64,000 bases of DNA, from NCBI RefSeq assembly GCF_003233845.1, contig NZ_QKRB01000055.1, forward strand, positions 234,873-298,872. Reading direction: 5' to 3'. The position numbers were made by a program, and so were the translations under genes. The notes under the pieces were generated by a model. That model had not been told where the DNA came from, ran no database searches, and saw nothing but the letters and a program-made list of their open reading frames with translations. Numbering within the stretch: position 1 is the stretch's first letter; each line of letters begins with the position of its first letter. The DNA is from Paenibacillus sambharensis (lineage in GTDB: Bacteria > Bacillota > Bacilli > Paenibacillales > Paenibacillaceae). Shown here piece by piece: positions 24,669-33,615 of the stretch.

Positions 24669-24701
24669 CCATTCCGCCTGCCGCCTGGCAGCACGGAATG
24701 G
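24669..24701 (-). other. Stem-loop between the binding-protein gene and the hydrolase genes
   Basis: CCATTCCG / CGGAATGG arms with an internal GCCTGCC / GGCAG(C) pairing and no T-run. In importer operons such intercistronic hairpins often stabilise the binding-protein part of the mRNA so that it is made in excess. Here it sits right after that gene. Confidence 0.55.
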
Positions 24702-24744
24702 CTGTAAGATTGCCGGCAAAACAGCCCCCGGCCATATTGCCTTC

Positions 24745-26265
24745 TTAGCCGTTTACCGCTTTGTAAGCTGCTTCATACTCAGCAATAATCTGGTCGCCGC
24801 CAGCCTTCCTCCAGCTGCTGACGGCTGCTTTGAAATCATCCAGCGTGATTTTCCCGAGAATATACTTGTAGGTAGCATCCGTAATTATCTTCTGCAGCTC
24901 GGAGCCCTGCGAGGAGAATGTCGGCGATTCCAGGGAGAACATGGGATTAAGCACCGCATACTCAGTATTCTCCTGTATCAGACGGTCCGCTTCGGCCTTC
25001 AGCGGGTTTGCATCGTGAATCTCATAACCCGGCTCCTTCGGGCGCGATCCGGCAAACGGCTGTACTTCCTGCTCCCACAGGCTGGTATCGGTAATCGTCG
25101 CTGCCTTCTGCTCGTCAGCTGTGTAATGGACGCCTTCAATTCCGTATGTCATAAGCGCGTAGACTTCCTCCGACATCAGGTCATTCACGAACTTCAGCAC
25201 TCTCTTCAGCTCTTCCTCGTCCTTCACCTCGGATCTCGGGAAGGCGAGCAGGCCGCCGACGCCGTTGGTTGTCGACCAGATCGCCCGGTCGCTCTCATTG
25301 CCTGTGGATGTAATATCATTCACCAGAACGAGCTCCATATTGTCCTGAATGCCCTTGGCATCGTTCAGCAGGTTCTTGCTGTCAAAGAGCGCACCAACAT
25401 AGATGCCGGCCTTGCCCTGCGAGAAATTCTGCTGCTGGTCGGTCTTTGCGGTAACAGCAAAGTCCTGGTTAATGTAACCGCCTTCATAAAGCTGTTTCAT
25501 ATAATCCATTGTCTTGATATAGCCTTCCGACTCAAACTCCGGGGTAACCTTGCCATCCTCACTGACACTCCATACGCTCGGCGTGCCAAAATAAGAGCTG
25601 AGCGTCTTGAATGCTCCGTATACAAGATCACTGCGGTCCACAAATCCGGTCGTATCCTTAACGCCATTGCCGTCAGGGTCCTGCTCGGTGAATGCTTTCG
25701 CAACCTGCATCAGTTCATCCGTTGTCTTCGGAACCTCAAGCCCCAGCTTGTCGAGCCAATCCTTGCGGATCACGACCCCATTGCGGGCCACCTGCTTCTG
25801 CATGGGTACGCCGTACAGCTTGCCGTCAATCGATGCTGATGTGCGCATCTCCGGCGAGATTGCCGCAAGGTTCGGGAATTCATCCAGATAAGGACCTACT
25901 TCCCAGAACATCCCTGCCTTCAAGGCATTGCGGACCGAGGAATTGTCCAGAATGGTCAGCGTTACAATATCAGCCAGCGAATCGGATGCAAGAGATGTAT
26001 TCAAGCGCTCCTCCTTGGAGGCATCCGGTATCCAGGAGAATTCAATATTCGTATTTGTCGCCTCTTCAATTTTGTTCAGAATGGTATCGGTAGGAGGCGC
26101 AGGCGTATGCAAAATGTTCAGCCAGGTGATTGTCGCTTTGCCGTCTTTGCCGTCTGCGGCAGGAGCCTCTCCTGCGCTGCCTCCTGTTTGCGTGCCGCTG
26201 CATGCACTGAGCAGCAGACCGAAGCCTAGTGTTAACGCCATCATACGAATCGATTTTCGTTTCAT
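24745..26265 (-). CDS. Carbohydrate ABC transporter solute-binding lipoprotein (LplA type)
   Basis: A 506-residue lipoprotein with a lipobox (LLLSACSG, Cys near residue 21), then a Gly/Ala-rich spacer and the binding fold (TITWLNIL, DPDGNGVKDTTGF, IKTMDYMKQLYEGG). The large size and the DPDGNG motif are typical of LplA/YtcQ-type binding proteins for pectin-derived oligosaccharides. The ATG at 26265 follows GGGGACACGG. It lies 64 nt after the LplB-type permease. The transporter ATPase (MsmX type) is not here, as usual for this class. Confidence 0.92.
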   Translation of the reverse strand: MKRKSIRMMALTLGFGLLLSACSGTQTGGSAGEAPAADGKDGKATITWLNILHTPAPPTDTILNKIEEATNTNIEFSWIPDASKEERLNTSLASDSLADIVTLTILDNSSVRNALKAGMFWEVGPYLDEFPNLAAISPEMRTSASIDGKLYGVPMQKQVARNGVVIRKDWLDKLGLEVPKTTDELMQVAKAFTEQDPDGNGVKDTTGFVDRSDLVYGAFKTLSSYFGTPSVWSVSEDGKVTPEFESEGYIKTMDYMKQLYEGGYINQDFAVTAKTDQQQNFSQGKAGIYVGALFDSKNLLNDAKGIQDNMELVLVNDITSTGNESDRAIWSTTNGVGGLLAFPRSEVKDEEELKRVLKFVNDLMSEEVYALMTYGIEGVHYTADEQKAATITDTSLWEQEVQPFAGSRPKEPGYEIHDANPLKAEADRLIQENTEYAVLNPMFSLESPTFSSQGSELQKIITDATYKYILGKITLDDFKAAVSSWRKAGGDQIIAEYEAAYKAVNG

Positions 26266-26329
26266 ATCCGTGTCCCCTTTTCCGCTAAAATAATGTATTG
26301 GCATCTGCACTGATCTGCGCTGCCATAGA

Positions 26330-27295
26330 TTAATAGACCCCGTCCTCGCCAAATTTCTTGGCCAGCCTGTTGGCTGCCATAACGAGTATTAATCCTACCA
26401 GCCCCTTGAACAAGCCGACTGTTGTACTGAAGCTCAGCTGTCCGTTCTTCAAACCGGCTGTATAGATGTACGTATCGAAGATTTCCCCGACTTCACGGTT
26501 CAGCGAGTTAAGCAGCAGGTACATATGCTCGAAGCCAAGCTCCAGCGTGTTGCCGATCTTCAGGATCAGCAGCGTGATAATGACGGGCCGGATAGCCGGC
26601 AGGGTGACATGCCACATTTTCCGCAGACGGGTGGCCCCATCCATCTCCGCCGCTTCATAGAGCTGCGTATCGACAACCGTTATGGCCGCCAGATAGATGA
26701 TCGTTGACCAGCCAACCTCTTTCCATATGATCTGTGCGATGTACATTGGGCGAAGCCATTCCGGTGAAGTGAGGAAGCTGATCTTCTGCAAGCCCATGGC
26801 CTCCAGAATCTGATTCACCACGCCGCCGTCCACATTAAGGAACACATACGAGATGGAAACGATAATGACCCAGGACATGAAATGCGGAATGTAGATCATC
26901 GTTTGAATCGAATTCTTGAACAGCTTGTGCCTGACTTCATTGAGCATGACGGCGAGGAGAATGGGCAGCGGGAAAAAGAAGACAATCTCCATCGCGAACA
27001 GCACCAGTGTATTGCGCAGCAGCATGACGAATGTCGGTTCGGTGAACAAGCGCTCAAAATGCTTGAACCCTACCCAAGGGCTCTCCGAGATCCCCAGAAA
27101 CGGCTGATAATCCTGGAATGAAATAATCAGTCCGCCCATCGGAAAGTACTTGAAGATTACAAAGTAAATAAACCCCGGAAGAATCATTAAATACAGCAGC
27201 TTATGTTTCCTCAGGCTCTTGAACAGTTGAAGCGGCTCTCTCTTCTTCTTTTGTTTGACTTGCAACGGAATGAGTGGTGCTTCCGCAGTCTTCAC
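26330..27295 (-). CDS. Carbohydrate ABC transporter permease (LplB type)
   Basis: A 321-residue inner-membrane permease with about six helices (LYLMILPGFIYFVIF first) and the EAA loop YEAAEMDGATRLRKMWHVTLP, which contacts the ATPase. The GTG at 27295 is taken because GGAGG precedes it; the frame is open further back without a site. It is transcribed with the binding protein and the three hydrolases. The matching LplC-type permease lies on the opposite strand, which is unusual. Confidence 0.9.
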   Translation of the reverse strand: MKTAEAPLIPLQVKQKKKREPLQLFKSLRKHKLLYLMILPGFIYFVIFKYFPMGGLIISFQDYQPFLGISESPWVGFKHFERLFTEPTFVMLLRNTLVLFAMEIVFFFPLPILLAVMLNEVRHKLFKNSIQTMIYIPHFMSWVIIVSISYVFLNVDGGVVNQILEAMGLQKISFLTSPEWLRPMYIAQIIWKEVGWSTIIYLAAITVVDTQLYEAAEMDGATRLRKMWHVTLPAIRPVIITLLILKIGNTLELGFEHMYLLLNSLNREVGEIFDTYIYTAGLKNGQLSFSTTVGLFKGLVGLILVMAANRLAKKFGEDGVY

Positions 27296-27484
27296 GGGCT
27301 GTCGACCTCCTTGCTTGGCATCGTGGGTACAAGGCAAGGTTACCCGCTGATCCGCTATTACGTATATAATCATTTGCTATCGCCAGCTCTGATAACGCGG
27401 CGGGACAAGCGGCTCCATGTAGCTGCTGCTTATTATCCGGGATCAGGATTATTCTTCTCCAGCTGCGCTCCCGCCCGCCTGTTT

Positions 27485-27500
27485 GCCTGCTGCAGCAGGC
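27485..27500. promoter_or_regulatory. 16-bp perfect palindrome in the divergent permease interval
   Basis: GCCTGCTGCAGCAGGC reads the same on both strands. It lies in the 285-nt interval between the divergent LplB and LplC genes, where a shared operator would be expected. No known box was matched. Confidence 0.4.
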
Positions 27501-27548
27501 CATAGGACATGATTATATACGGAATGCCATCCGCTTGCTAAGGTGATA

Positions 27549-27563
27549 ATGTAAACGATTACT
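27549..27563 (+). promoter_or_regulatory. Catabolite responsive element (cre) candidate
   Basis: ATGTAAACGATTACT matches the Bacillus cre consensus WTGNAANCGNWNNCW at every fixed position. It ends 17 nt before the LplC start and touches the ribosome binding site AGGAGG, a position suited to CcpA repression of sugar importers. Confidence 0.65.
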
Positions 27564-27580
27564 TTAGGAGGATATATGCC

Positions 27581-28465
27581 ATGACAACATCCGTAATGAA
27601 GAAACCAACACTTGGAAGCCGGATCTTTGACATCATCAACTATACGCTGCTGCTCCTCATCTCACTCGCCTGCCTCCTGCCCTTCGTGAACGTGATCGCC
27701 AGCTCCTTCGCTTCCACGCAGGAGATCGTCGAGAAGAAGTTCATCCTGTTCCCGACAACCTTCTCCCTCGACGCTTACCGCTATATCTTCTCAACGCCAA
27801 CCATCTTCAAGGGGCTTGGGGTCTCGATTGGCACGACGCTGGTCGGCACACTTGTCAGTATGGTGCTGACGGCACTGATGGCTTACGGCTTATCCCGCAG
27901 ATATCTGTATGGAAGAAGCTTCATCAACTTCCTCGTCCTGTTCTCCATGCTGTTCAGCGGCGGCATGATCCCGACCTTCCTTGTCGTTAAGGCTGTCGGG
28001 CTGATCGATTCCTACTGGTCGCTGATTGTTCCGGTTGCCATCAATGCCTTTAACCTGATCATCATGCGGAACTTCTTCCAGGCCCTGCCGGACAGTCTGG
28101 AGGAATCAGCGAAGATAGACGGCGCTAACGATCTGGGGATTCTGTGGAAAATCATGCTCCCGCTCGCGCTGCCGTCCATCGCCACGCTGTCGCTGTTCTA
28201 TGCCGTCACCTACTGGAACACGTATATGACAGCCATCCTGTACCTGACCGATTCGGCCAAATGGCCGCTGCAGGTGCTGCTCCGCCAAATTGTCATCGTC
28301 GCAAGCGGCATGGCCGCTGAGAACAACTCCGTTGATGTCGTGCCGCCGGCGCAGACGATCAAGATGGCGGTCATCGTTGTCGCTACGGTGCCGATGCTGA
28401 TCGCCTATCCGTTCGTCCAGAAGCATTTTACGAAGGGTGCTCTGCTGGGTGCGGTCAAGGGCTGA
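27581..28465 (+). CDS. Carbohydrate ABC transporter permease (LplC type)
   Basis: A 294-residue permease with six helices, the EAA loop EESAKIDGANDLGILWKIMLP, and the family C-terminus FVQKHFTKGALLGAVKG. AGGAGG precedes the ATG at 27581. It should pair with the LplB-type permease and binding protein, but it is transcribed divergently from them and alone, with a cre-like site at its own start. It converges on the AraC-type regulator with only 15 nt between stop codons. Confidence 0.92.
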   Translation: MTTSVMKKPTLGSRIFDIINYTLLLLISLACLLPFVNVIASSFASTQEIVEKKFILFPTTFSLDAYRYIFSTPTIFKGLGVSIGTTLVGTLVSMVLTALMAYGLSRRYLYGRSFINFLVLFSMLFSGGMIPTFLVVKAVGLIDSYWSLIVPVAINAFNLIIMRNFFQALPDSLEESAKIDGANDLGILWKIMLPLALPSIATLSLFYAVTYWNTYMTAILYLTDSAKWPLQVLLRQIVIVASGMAAENNSVDVVPPAQTIKMAVIVVATVPMLIAYPFVQKHFTKGALLGAVKG

Positions 28466-28480
28466 TCATCCCGGCGTCGT

Positions 28481-30733
28481 TCACACGGCCTTCATCTTCT
28501 TGCGGTATTCACCCGGCGTCACATATTCCTTCCTCCGGAAGGACCGGATGAAGTTCTGGGAATTCTGGTAGCGCAGCCGCTCTGCGATATCCTTGATCGT
28601 CATATCGGTCTCGATCAGCCATTTCTTGGCCATCTCAACCCGGTAGTTCAGCACGTAATCGCTGAATGTGACGCCGTATTCCTTCTTAAAGATGCTGCTC
28701 AGGTAGTTGGGACTGTAATGCAGGCGGTCACTGATTGAATCCAGTGACAGATCCTGATCATATTCGGTACGGACGATGGCTGCGATTTTATCCGCTATGG
28801 ACCGGAACTGCTGGCTGGTGCGCTCTCTCATCGTCCGGACCATCGGCTGAATAACCTCTTCCACCAGCATCCGCTCGATCTCCTCGGGATTCCGGGTATT
28901 CAGCAGCCGGTGGTACAGGTCAGCGTTGTTCGGCGTCAGCAGCACCTCCGCTCCCATCAGCTGCTCCAGCTGGATCAGGTTGTTGACGAAGCGGATCAGA
29001 TTTACCTCCAGGTTCATCGGGTGCCTGCTGTGCTTCATCATGTTGGCGAGCAGCGGGTACAGATAGCGCGATATCTCCTGCTCGTCTCCCAGCCTGATCG
29101 CATCGAACAGCTTCGCCTCCAGCTCAGCCGGATAATGCAGCAGCATCGGGCCCTGCATGTCGGTCGATATATCATCGAAGAATATGACCGATTCCTTGCC
29201 AAGCTTCAGCCTCTGGTGCAGGGCTTGCAGGCTCATTTCGCAGGCGTCCTTGCTGCTGAGAACATCGCCGTACAAGCTGCTGATGCCTGCGCTGACAGAG
29301 AACCCCCAGTTCTCACGGGTGGCCTTGATTACCGTCTTGGCATACTGCAGGATCTGCTTCTGCGCTTGGTCTGCGCTGTCCCTGCTGAAGATCAGAACGG
29401 TCGCCTGCGTCCGCTCATTCAGCACGACCGGAAGCATTCTGCCCTCTGGCGGCACAACCTCCTGCACCAGCTTGTTAACGGTAAGCAGCAGCACATCCTT
29501 ATCCGAGGGCTGACTGTCTCCGTAGCTGTCCAGCTGGAACAGCATAACTGCGAACAGCGTATCTGCTCCTGCGGCATAGCCGAACCTCTCCATGCTCCGC
29601 TCCGCTTCTTCCCGGGCCAGCCGGTTATGAAGCAGATTGAGCATGAACTGGGTCTCCAGCTTCGGCTTTTCCAGCTCCATCAGGTTCTCCAGACTTTCCT
29701 TCTCCGTTACAATGGAATCAATCGACCGGATAATCCAGTCCACTTCATCCTTCTGCATCGGCTCGTCGCTTCCGGCCAGCCTGCTCTGAATTCGGCGGAA
29801 CGGCTTGGCGAGGTGCATGGACAGGAAATAGGCCGCTACGACAATAAGCAGCATTATGACAATCCCCATAACGACCAGACCGATACGAGTCGCGGCTAAT
29901 GCCCCGCTCACCTCCTGCTCATCCAGCAGCGTCACATAGGTCCAGTTGTTATAGGCTGATTTTGCATAGATAGCGGTTACCGGCCCAGCTTCCTCCCCCT
30001 GCAGCTCCAATTCGCCGGTTTGAGGCATGCCGGCTTCTGCAACCCGCTCTCTGATCTGGCGGATCTGGCCCTGGGAGAGCACGTCTTCGCCACTGTCAGC
30101 GGCATACAGCAGCTCCCCCCGCTTGTTCAGGATGAAGACGGAAGTGTCCGGCTTTGTGTGCAGCGTCCGATCCAGTGTCTGGCGTGATATATCCGACAGA
30201 GCCAGCGCTTTTTTCACTTTGGAGTACATAGGAAGCGCTTGCACAAAACGGATGCCGTGATCCGTTTTCACCCAGAACAGCCCCTCCTTGTCATCCTCTA
30301 TGTAGCTGCGGTATATCTCTTTGCGGGCCTCTTCGGTCAGCCGGGACAGCGAACCGTTGCGGATGCTCCAGTTCTCCTCAAGGCTGATCAGGGAATACTG
30401 AATACCCTCCAGACTCATGCTGGCAATATAGTTCAACTGGGTATTAAGCTCCCTGTAAGCTTCGAAATCCTCCGCCGTCATCGGGCTCCCGATCACGTCG
30501 CTGAAGGATTTGGTGGTGCTGTAAGTGTTGAAAGCGTATTCAATTGACTGGATCTTCTGCTCCATCGTATTGCGGATCTGCGTAATCAGGCCCTGCTGGC
30601 TGGCGCTGATGCGTTCAACCACCGAACCGATCGTGGCATAGTAGATGTAGCTGCCGAAGCTGAACACAAGCACCATACTGAGCAGGAGAATGGGAATGAA
30701 CATGTTGTAGAAGGTTTTGCTTTTCTTCATCAT
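28481..30733 (-). CDS. Membrane-bound AraC family regulator of the pectin locus
   Basis: A 750-residue one-component regulator. A membrane helix lies at residues 10-35, an extracellular sensor domain follows to about residue 275, then a second helix (IGLVVMGIVIMLLIVVAAYF), a linker region resembling a degenerate GGDEF/cyclase fold, and two helix-turn-helix motifs at the C-terminus (LSLDSISDRLHYSPNYLSSI; TIKDIAERLRYQNSQNF). Similar proteins flank oligosaccharide importers in Paenibacillus. The gene starts with two ATG codons; the second (30730) has better spacing from GGGAG. The target is presumably the lpl-type divergent promoters. Confidence 0.9.
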   Translation of the reverse strand: MMKKSKTFYNMFIPILLLSMVLVFSFGSYIYYATIGSVVERISASQQGLITQIRNTMEQKIQSIEYAFNTYSTTKSFSDVIGSPMTAEDFEAYRELNTQLNYIASMSLEGIQYSLISLEENWSIRNGSLSRLTEEARKEIYRSYIEDDKEGLFWVKTDHGIRFVQALPMYSKVKKALALSDISRQTLDRTLHTKPDTSVFILNKRGELLYAADSGEDVLSQGQIRQIRERVAEAGMPQTGELELQGEEAGPVTAIYAKSAYNNWTYVTLLDEQEVSGALAATRIGLVVMGIVIMLLIVVAAYFLSMHLAKPFRRIQSRLAGSDEPMQKDEVDWIIRSIDSIVTEKESLENLMELEKPKLETQFMLNLLHNRLAREEAERSMERFGYAAGADTLFAVMLFQLDSYGDSQPSDKDVLLLTVNKLVQEVVPPEGRMLPVVLNERTQATVLIFSRDSADQAQKQILQYAKTVIKATRENWGFSVSAGISSLYGDVLSSKDACEMSLQALHQRLKLGKESVIFFDDISTDMQGPMLLHYPAELEAKLFDAIRLGDEQEISRYLYPLLANMMKHSRHPMNLEVNLIRFVNNLIQLEQLMGAEVLLTPNNADLYHRLLNTRNPEEIERMLVEEVIQPMVRTMRERTSQQFRSIADKIAAIVRTEYDQDLSLDSISDRLHYSPNYLSSIFKKEYGVTFSDYVLNYRVEMAKKWLIETDMTIKDIAERLRYQNSQNFIRSFRRKEYVTPGEYRKKMKAV

Positions 30734-30941
30734 TTAACTCCCTGTGAATGTTTTTGTAAGACGCAGATTTAGTATAGCATCATCTGCCCTCTATCTACCA
30801 AAAATTTTACTCGTTTAGCAGGAGAATGGAAAGGGTAGCAGCATGCGACTGAAAAAGTCAGGCCGGCGGCCTTTTGGTTCGTCCGGTTTTCGGGTATCAT
30901 CGGAAGGTGGAAGCTAAAGGGGAAGGATGAAGTGATTAACG

Positions 30942-31391
30942 TTGGACTGGAGCATCAAGCATTATGACGAGCTGACCAAATCGGAGCTGTACCGCATTCT
31001 GCAGGAGAGAACCCAAGTATTCGTGGTGGAACAGAACTGCCCTTATCAAGAGGTAGATGGAAAGGATCTCGCGTCCTATCATCTGTACCAGTCAGACGAA
31101 GCCGGGCGCATCATCGCCTATCTTCGCATCCTGCCGGCTGGCGTTTCGTATGCGGAAGCGTCACTCGGAAGAGTACTGGTCGCAGAGGATTACAGGAGGA
31201 AGGGGATTGCATCGGAGCTGGTCGGGAAGGCGCTGCATTATGTGCGGCATGAGCTGAATGAGCCGGCAGTTCGCATATCGGCGCAGGCACATCTGGAGGG
31301 CTTCTATCAGTCCTTCGGCTTCAAGACAACCTCCCAGCCTTACCTCGAAGACGGCATCCCGCATATTAATATGCTGGTGCAGTGGGGCTGA
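30942..31391 (+). CDS. GNAT family N-acetyltransferase (ElaA-like)
   Basis: A 149-residue acetyltransferase. The ElaA-type N-terminus is followed by the start motif RTQVFVVEQNCPYQEVDG. The acetyl-CoA loop is ASLGRVLVAEDYRRKGIASELV, and the C-terminus is YQSFGFKTTSQPYLEDGIPH. The start is the TTG at 30942, giving MDWSIKHYDELTKSELY; an in-frame TGA lies three codons before, so no other start is possible. The GGAAGG site is rather far (about 16-18 nt), so expression may be weak. The substrate is unknown. Confidence 0.88.
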   Translation: MDWSIKHYDELTKSELYRILQERTQVFVVEQNCPYQEVDGKDLASYHLYQSDEAGRIIAYLRILPAGVSYAEASLGRVLVAEDYRRKGIASELVGKALHYVRHELNEPAVRISAQAHLEGFYQSFGFKTTSQPYLEDGIPHINMLVQWG

Positions 31392-31470
31392 ACGGGAGGC
31401 TGGCGGCCGGAAGGATGCTGGGGTCGGCGGGGCAGCATTCATCTTTTCCACTATCGCCGCCCCGCATTAA

Positions 31471-31660
31471 TCTCTAACGAATCCTGGCAACCTTATTTCA
31501 GCTGTATGACCTCATTTCGATATTCTAACGAATCCTAGAAGCGCTATTTGGTGAAAAGAACCGTCTTGAGCTCATCTCAGGGCTAATAAGGCTGCTCACT
31601 TTCGTTAGACTTGAGAAATACGCAATATTGCTCCAATAGCGCTGCTCACTTTCGTTAGAG
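31471..31660. repeat. Intergenic REP-like element: two direct and two inverted copies
   Basis: TCTAACGAATCCT occurs at 31473 and 31524 (51 nt apart). Its inverted core, within GCTGCTCACTTTCGTTAGA, occurs at 31591 and 31641 (50 nt apart). The whole is an imperfect palindrome of about 190 bp with TCTAACGAA / TTCGTTAGA at the unit borders. It has no coding potential. The pattern is that of a dispersed intergenic repeat family. The rest of 31392-31781 holds nothing supported. Confidence 0.7.
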
Positions 31661-31781
31661 AATCAGGATGCTGTGCAGTAGCCTCAAACCGCACGCCTGC
31701 CGGGCACCAAGTATCATCATCCCGCCTGAATCCGCCATCCCCTCTACAACGTCTCATGAATTGCAAAAGCTGATTGCCTCG

Positions 31782-31867
31782 GGCCATACGGCCCAGCGTC
31801 TTCGACATCAGACCATACGGTCCAGCGCTACCGACATTCAGACCATACGGTCCAGCGCCTTCGACAG
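31782..31867. repeat. Triplicated 29-30 bp repeat at the 3' end of a permease gene
   Basis: Three tandem units start at 31782, 31811 and 31841. Each carries a mini-hairpin: GACC-ATAC-GGTC in two units and GGCC-ATAC-GGCC in the third, so the paired bases changed together. On the minus strand every unit reads GCGCTGGACCGTATGG or a close variant, the last codons of the permease ending at 31838. The gene end and stop codon have thus been copied twice downstream. Confidence 0.8.
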
Positions 31868-32536
31868 GAGGTTCCTCAAGGAGCCAAGCAGCTTGAACGG
31901 CTCAGCCGGACGAAGGATGAAATAGCTGCTGGCAGCTATAAACAGGGTACTTAGCATAAATAATGCCGTTTTGGACTGAGCTGCGTTGAAGCCATTAGCA
32001 TACACAAACAGGTTAAGCACCGTGTCCAGCTCCATATTCACATTCCAGAACATCCAATACACCAGCCCAAGTAAATAACCCGCCTCCGGCGATCGTAAGA
32101 AGGCACCCGTCAGCACAGCCAGCGATCCTACGAACAGCATACCGGGCACCGCAACATACAGCAGCTTGACCAAGGGTATGCCTTCTTCGGAGAACCGGTA
32201 GCCGTGGGGCGACAAATTCAATCGGAGCAGAAGCCAGCCTAACAGCAGCATCGAGAGCAGGAACATAAACAGGACCATAAACCTGCATCCAACCAGCAGA
32301 AGCCCGCGGTGTCTCCGGGTGGCGAGCACTTCCGCTGCACGGGCGTAGTGATCCGCCCAATATACATCCGGCAGCAGAATAATTCCGGCGAATGGCAGGT
32401 AAATCTCGAACAATTTGAGCACGTCCCTGGCAGTAGGCGCATAAAACATAAAAGGGATACATGAGATAAAAGCGCCAGTCAGCAGCCATTTTACCGGTGA
32501 AAAGAGGATTTTCACTTGATACATAATAAACCTCAT
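31838..32536 (-). CDS. ABC-2 type transporter permease, second subunit (copy 2)
   Basis: 232 residues and about six helices, collinear with the copy at 8743-9441 and of identical length. The codon use is more G+C-rich than in copy 1 and matches the surrounding genes. The C-terminus LLSKALDRMV lies in the first unit of the 30-bp tandem repeat; copy 1 ends in KGLD at the equivalent point, so the last residues were remodelled by the repeat. The start is 2 nt after the preceding permease gene. Its function depends on the first permease, which has an amber codon. Confidence 0.82.
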   Translation of the reverse strand: MRFIMYQVKILFSPVKWLLTGAFISCIPFMFYAPTARDVLKLFEIYLPFAGIILLPDVYWADHYARAAEVLATRRHRGLLLVGCRFMVLFMFLLSMLLLGWLLLRLNLSPHGYRFSEEGIPLVKLLYVAVPGMLFVGSLAVLTGAFLRSPEAGYLLGLVYWMFWNVNMELDTVLNLFVYANGFNAAQSKTALFMLSTLFIAASSYFILRPAEPFKLLGSLRNLLSKALDRMV

Positions 32537-32538
32537 CG

Positions 32539-33615
32539 TTATAACCGCCCCTTCCCGTCAAAGCCCTGCTTGCCCCACATTCGCCCGGCTAACAGCACGA
32601 TAGCTATAACGGCCAGCTGTAAGCCCTGCCTTGGAATGAACGCCATCCAGTCAGCAAAAGCAGCCCCGTCCAGCCGAATGAGAAACTTGATAGACCTAAG
32701 CGGATGCACAGGGTCAGCCGCAAATGCACCTGATGTAATATTGAACAGAAGGTATACGAGAAAGACCGGCAGAGCAGCCATCTCATTATGCAGTAGAAAT
32801 CCCAGCACAATAATAACTGCTCCCGCAAGCATAAAAGCAGGCAATGCGAGTACAGCCATTCCCAAAAATAAAGCCCCAAAACGATAGGCGTATCCTTGTG
32901 CTGTGAACTGTGTGCCAAGCCACACGTTGACTGCCGAAGTTAGCACAATGGCTGGCAGCATCCATGCAAGCACCGTACCGCAGTACTTGCCGGTCACATA
33001 TTTCAAGCCAGCGACAGGCTTTGCCCGCAGCCACTCGGTCGTATGAAACCGCCGGTCCTTGAAGAAGAGCATCAGGCACGCAGGAATGGACAGGAACGAG
33101 AGCATGATCTGGAGCCGGTCCACCCATAGAGCCTCGAATTCATTGCTGAACTAATGCTCACCGTAATAGCTCCGGAATACCGGCACGATCTCCTCCCCAG
33201 TCCCCAGACGGTGCCCTTGCTCCTCCACAAATATCTCCCACTGGGGAACAAAGGACGGGTACCGCTCTCTGATCAGCCTGTCCGCCTCCTGCAGGGAAAG
33301 GCCCTGGTTCTTCTCTTCGGCGGCCAGCTCTCTGGCAGCCAGGTCATTTTCTGCGGATAACGAATAGCTCTCCATGTGCTCTATGACAGCGGCCAGGGTT
33401 TGTTCCGGAGATACTTCTACGAACAGCATGTCGTTATGGACACCTGCTGTCCGCAGCTGCCTGATGTCTTCGTCGTCATCTATCGGAAGGTGCATGATAT
33501 AAGGAGCAAACTCGTTCCACAGAAAGGCGAGCATAACAAGCATGCCCAAAATAAAAAACTTGCTCTTCACCTGATACAGAAATTCAAACCAGGCTACCTT
33601 GAACGCTGTCGTCAT
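32539..33615 (-). pseudogene. ABC-2 type permease, first subunit (copy 2), interrupted by an in-frame TAG
   Basis: The reading frame from the ATG at 33615 is collinear with the intact 361-residue copy at 9438-10523. It is stopped once by TAG at 33153-33151, then continues in the same frame for 204 codons to the normal end. At this place copy 1 has Arg-Gln-Ser-Phe; here the order is Glu-His-stop-Phe-Ser, so one C-to-T change of CAG to TAG explains it. The N-terminal piece is 154 residues (one helix plus extracellular region). The C-terminal piece has the remaining helices and could restart at a GTG at 33123, with no good ribosome site. A sequencing error or amber readthrough are alternatives. 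Confidence 0.82.

Noticed and set aside
23962..25839. 625-residue plus-strand open frame
   Set aside because: It is antisense to the GH105 and binding-protein genes and the GH105 part is confirmed by catalytic motifs. No family features and no ribosome site.
31605..31808. 67-codon minus-strand open frame behind permease copy 2
   Set aside because: It runs through the tandem repeat and the intergenic repeat element; the apparent start is created by the duplicated gene end.
31782..31867. CRISPR array
   Set aside because: Three units with no spacers between them, derived from the neighbouring gene end; no cas genes nearby.
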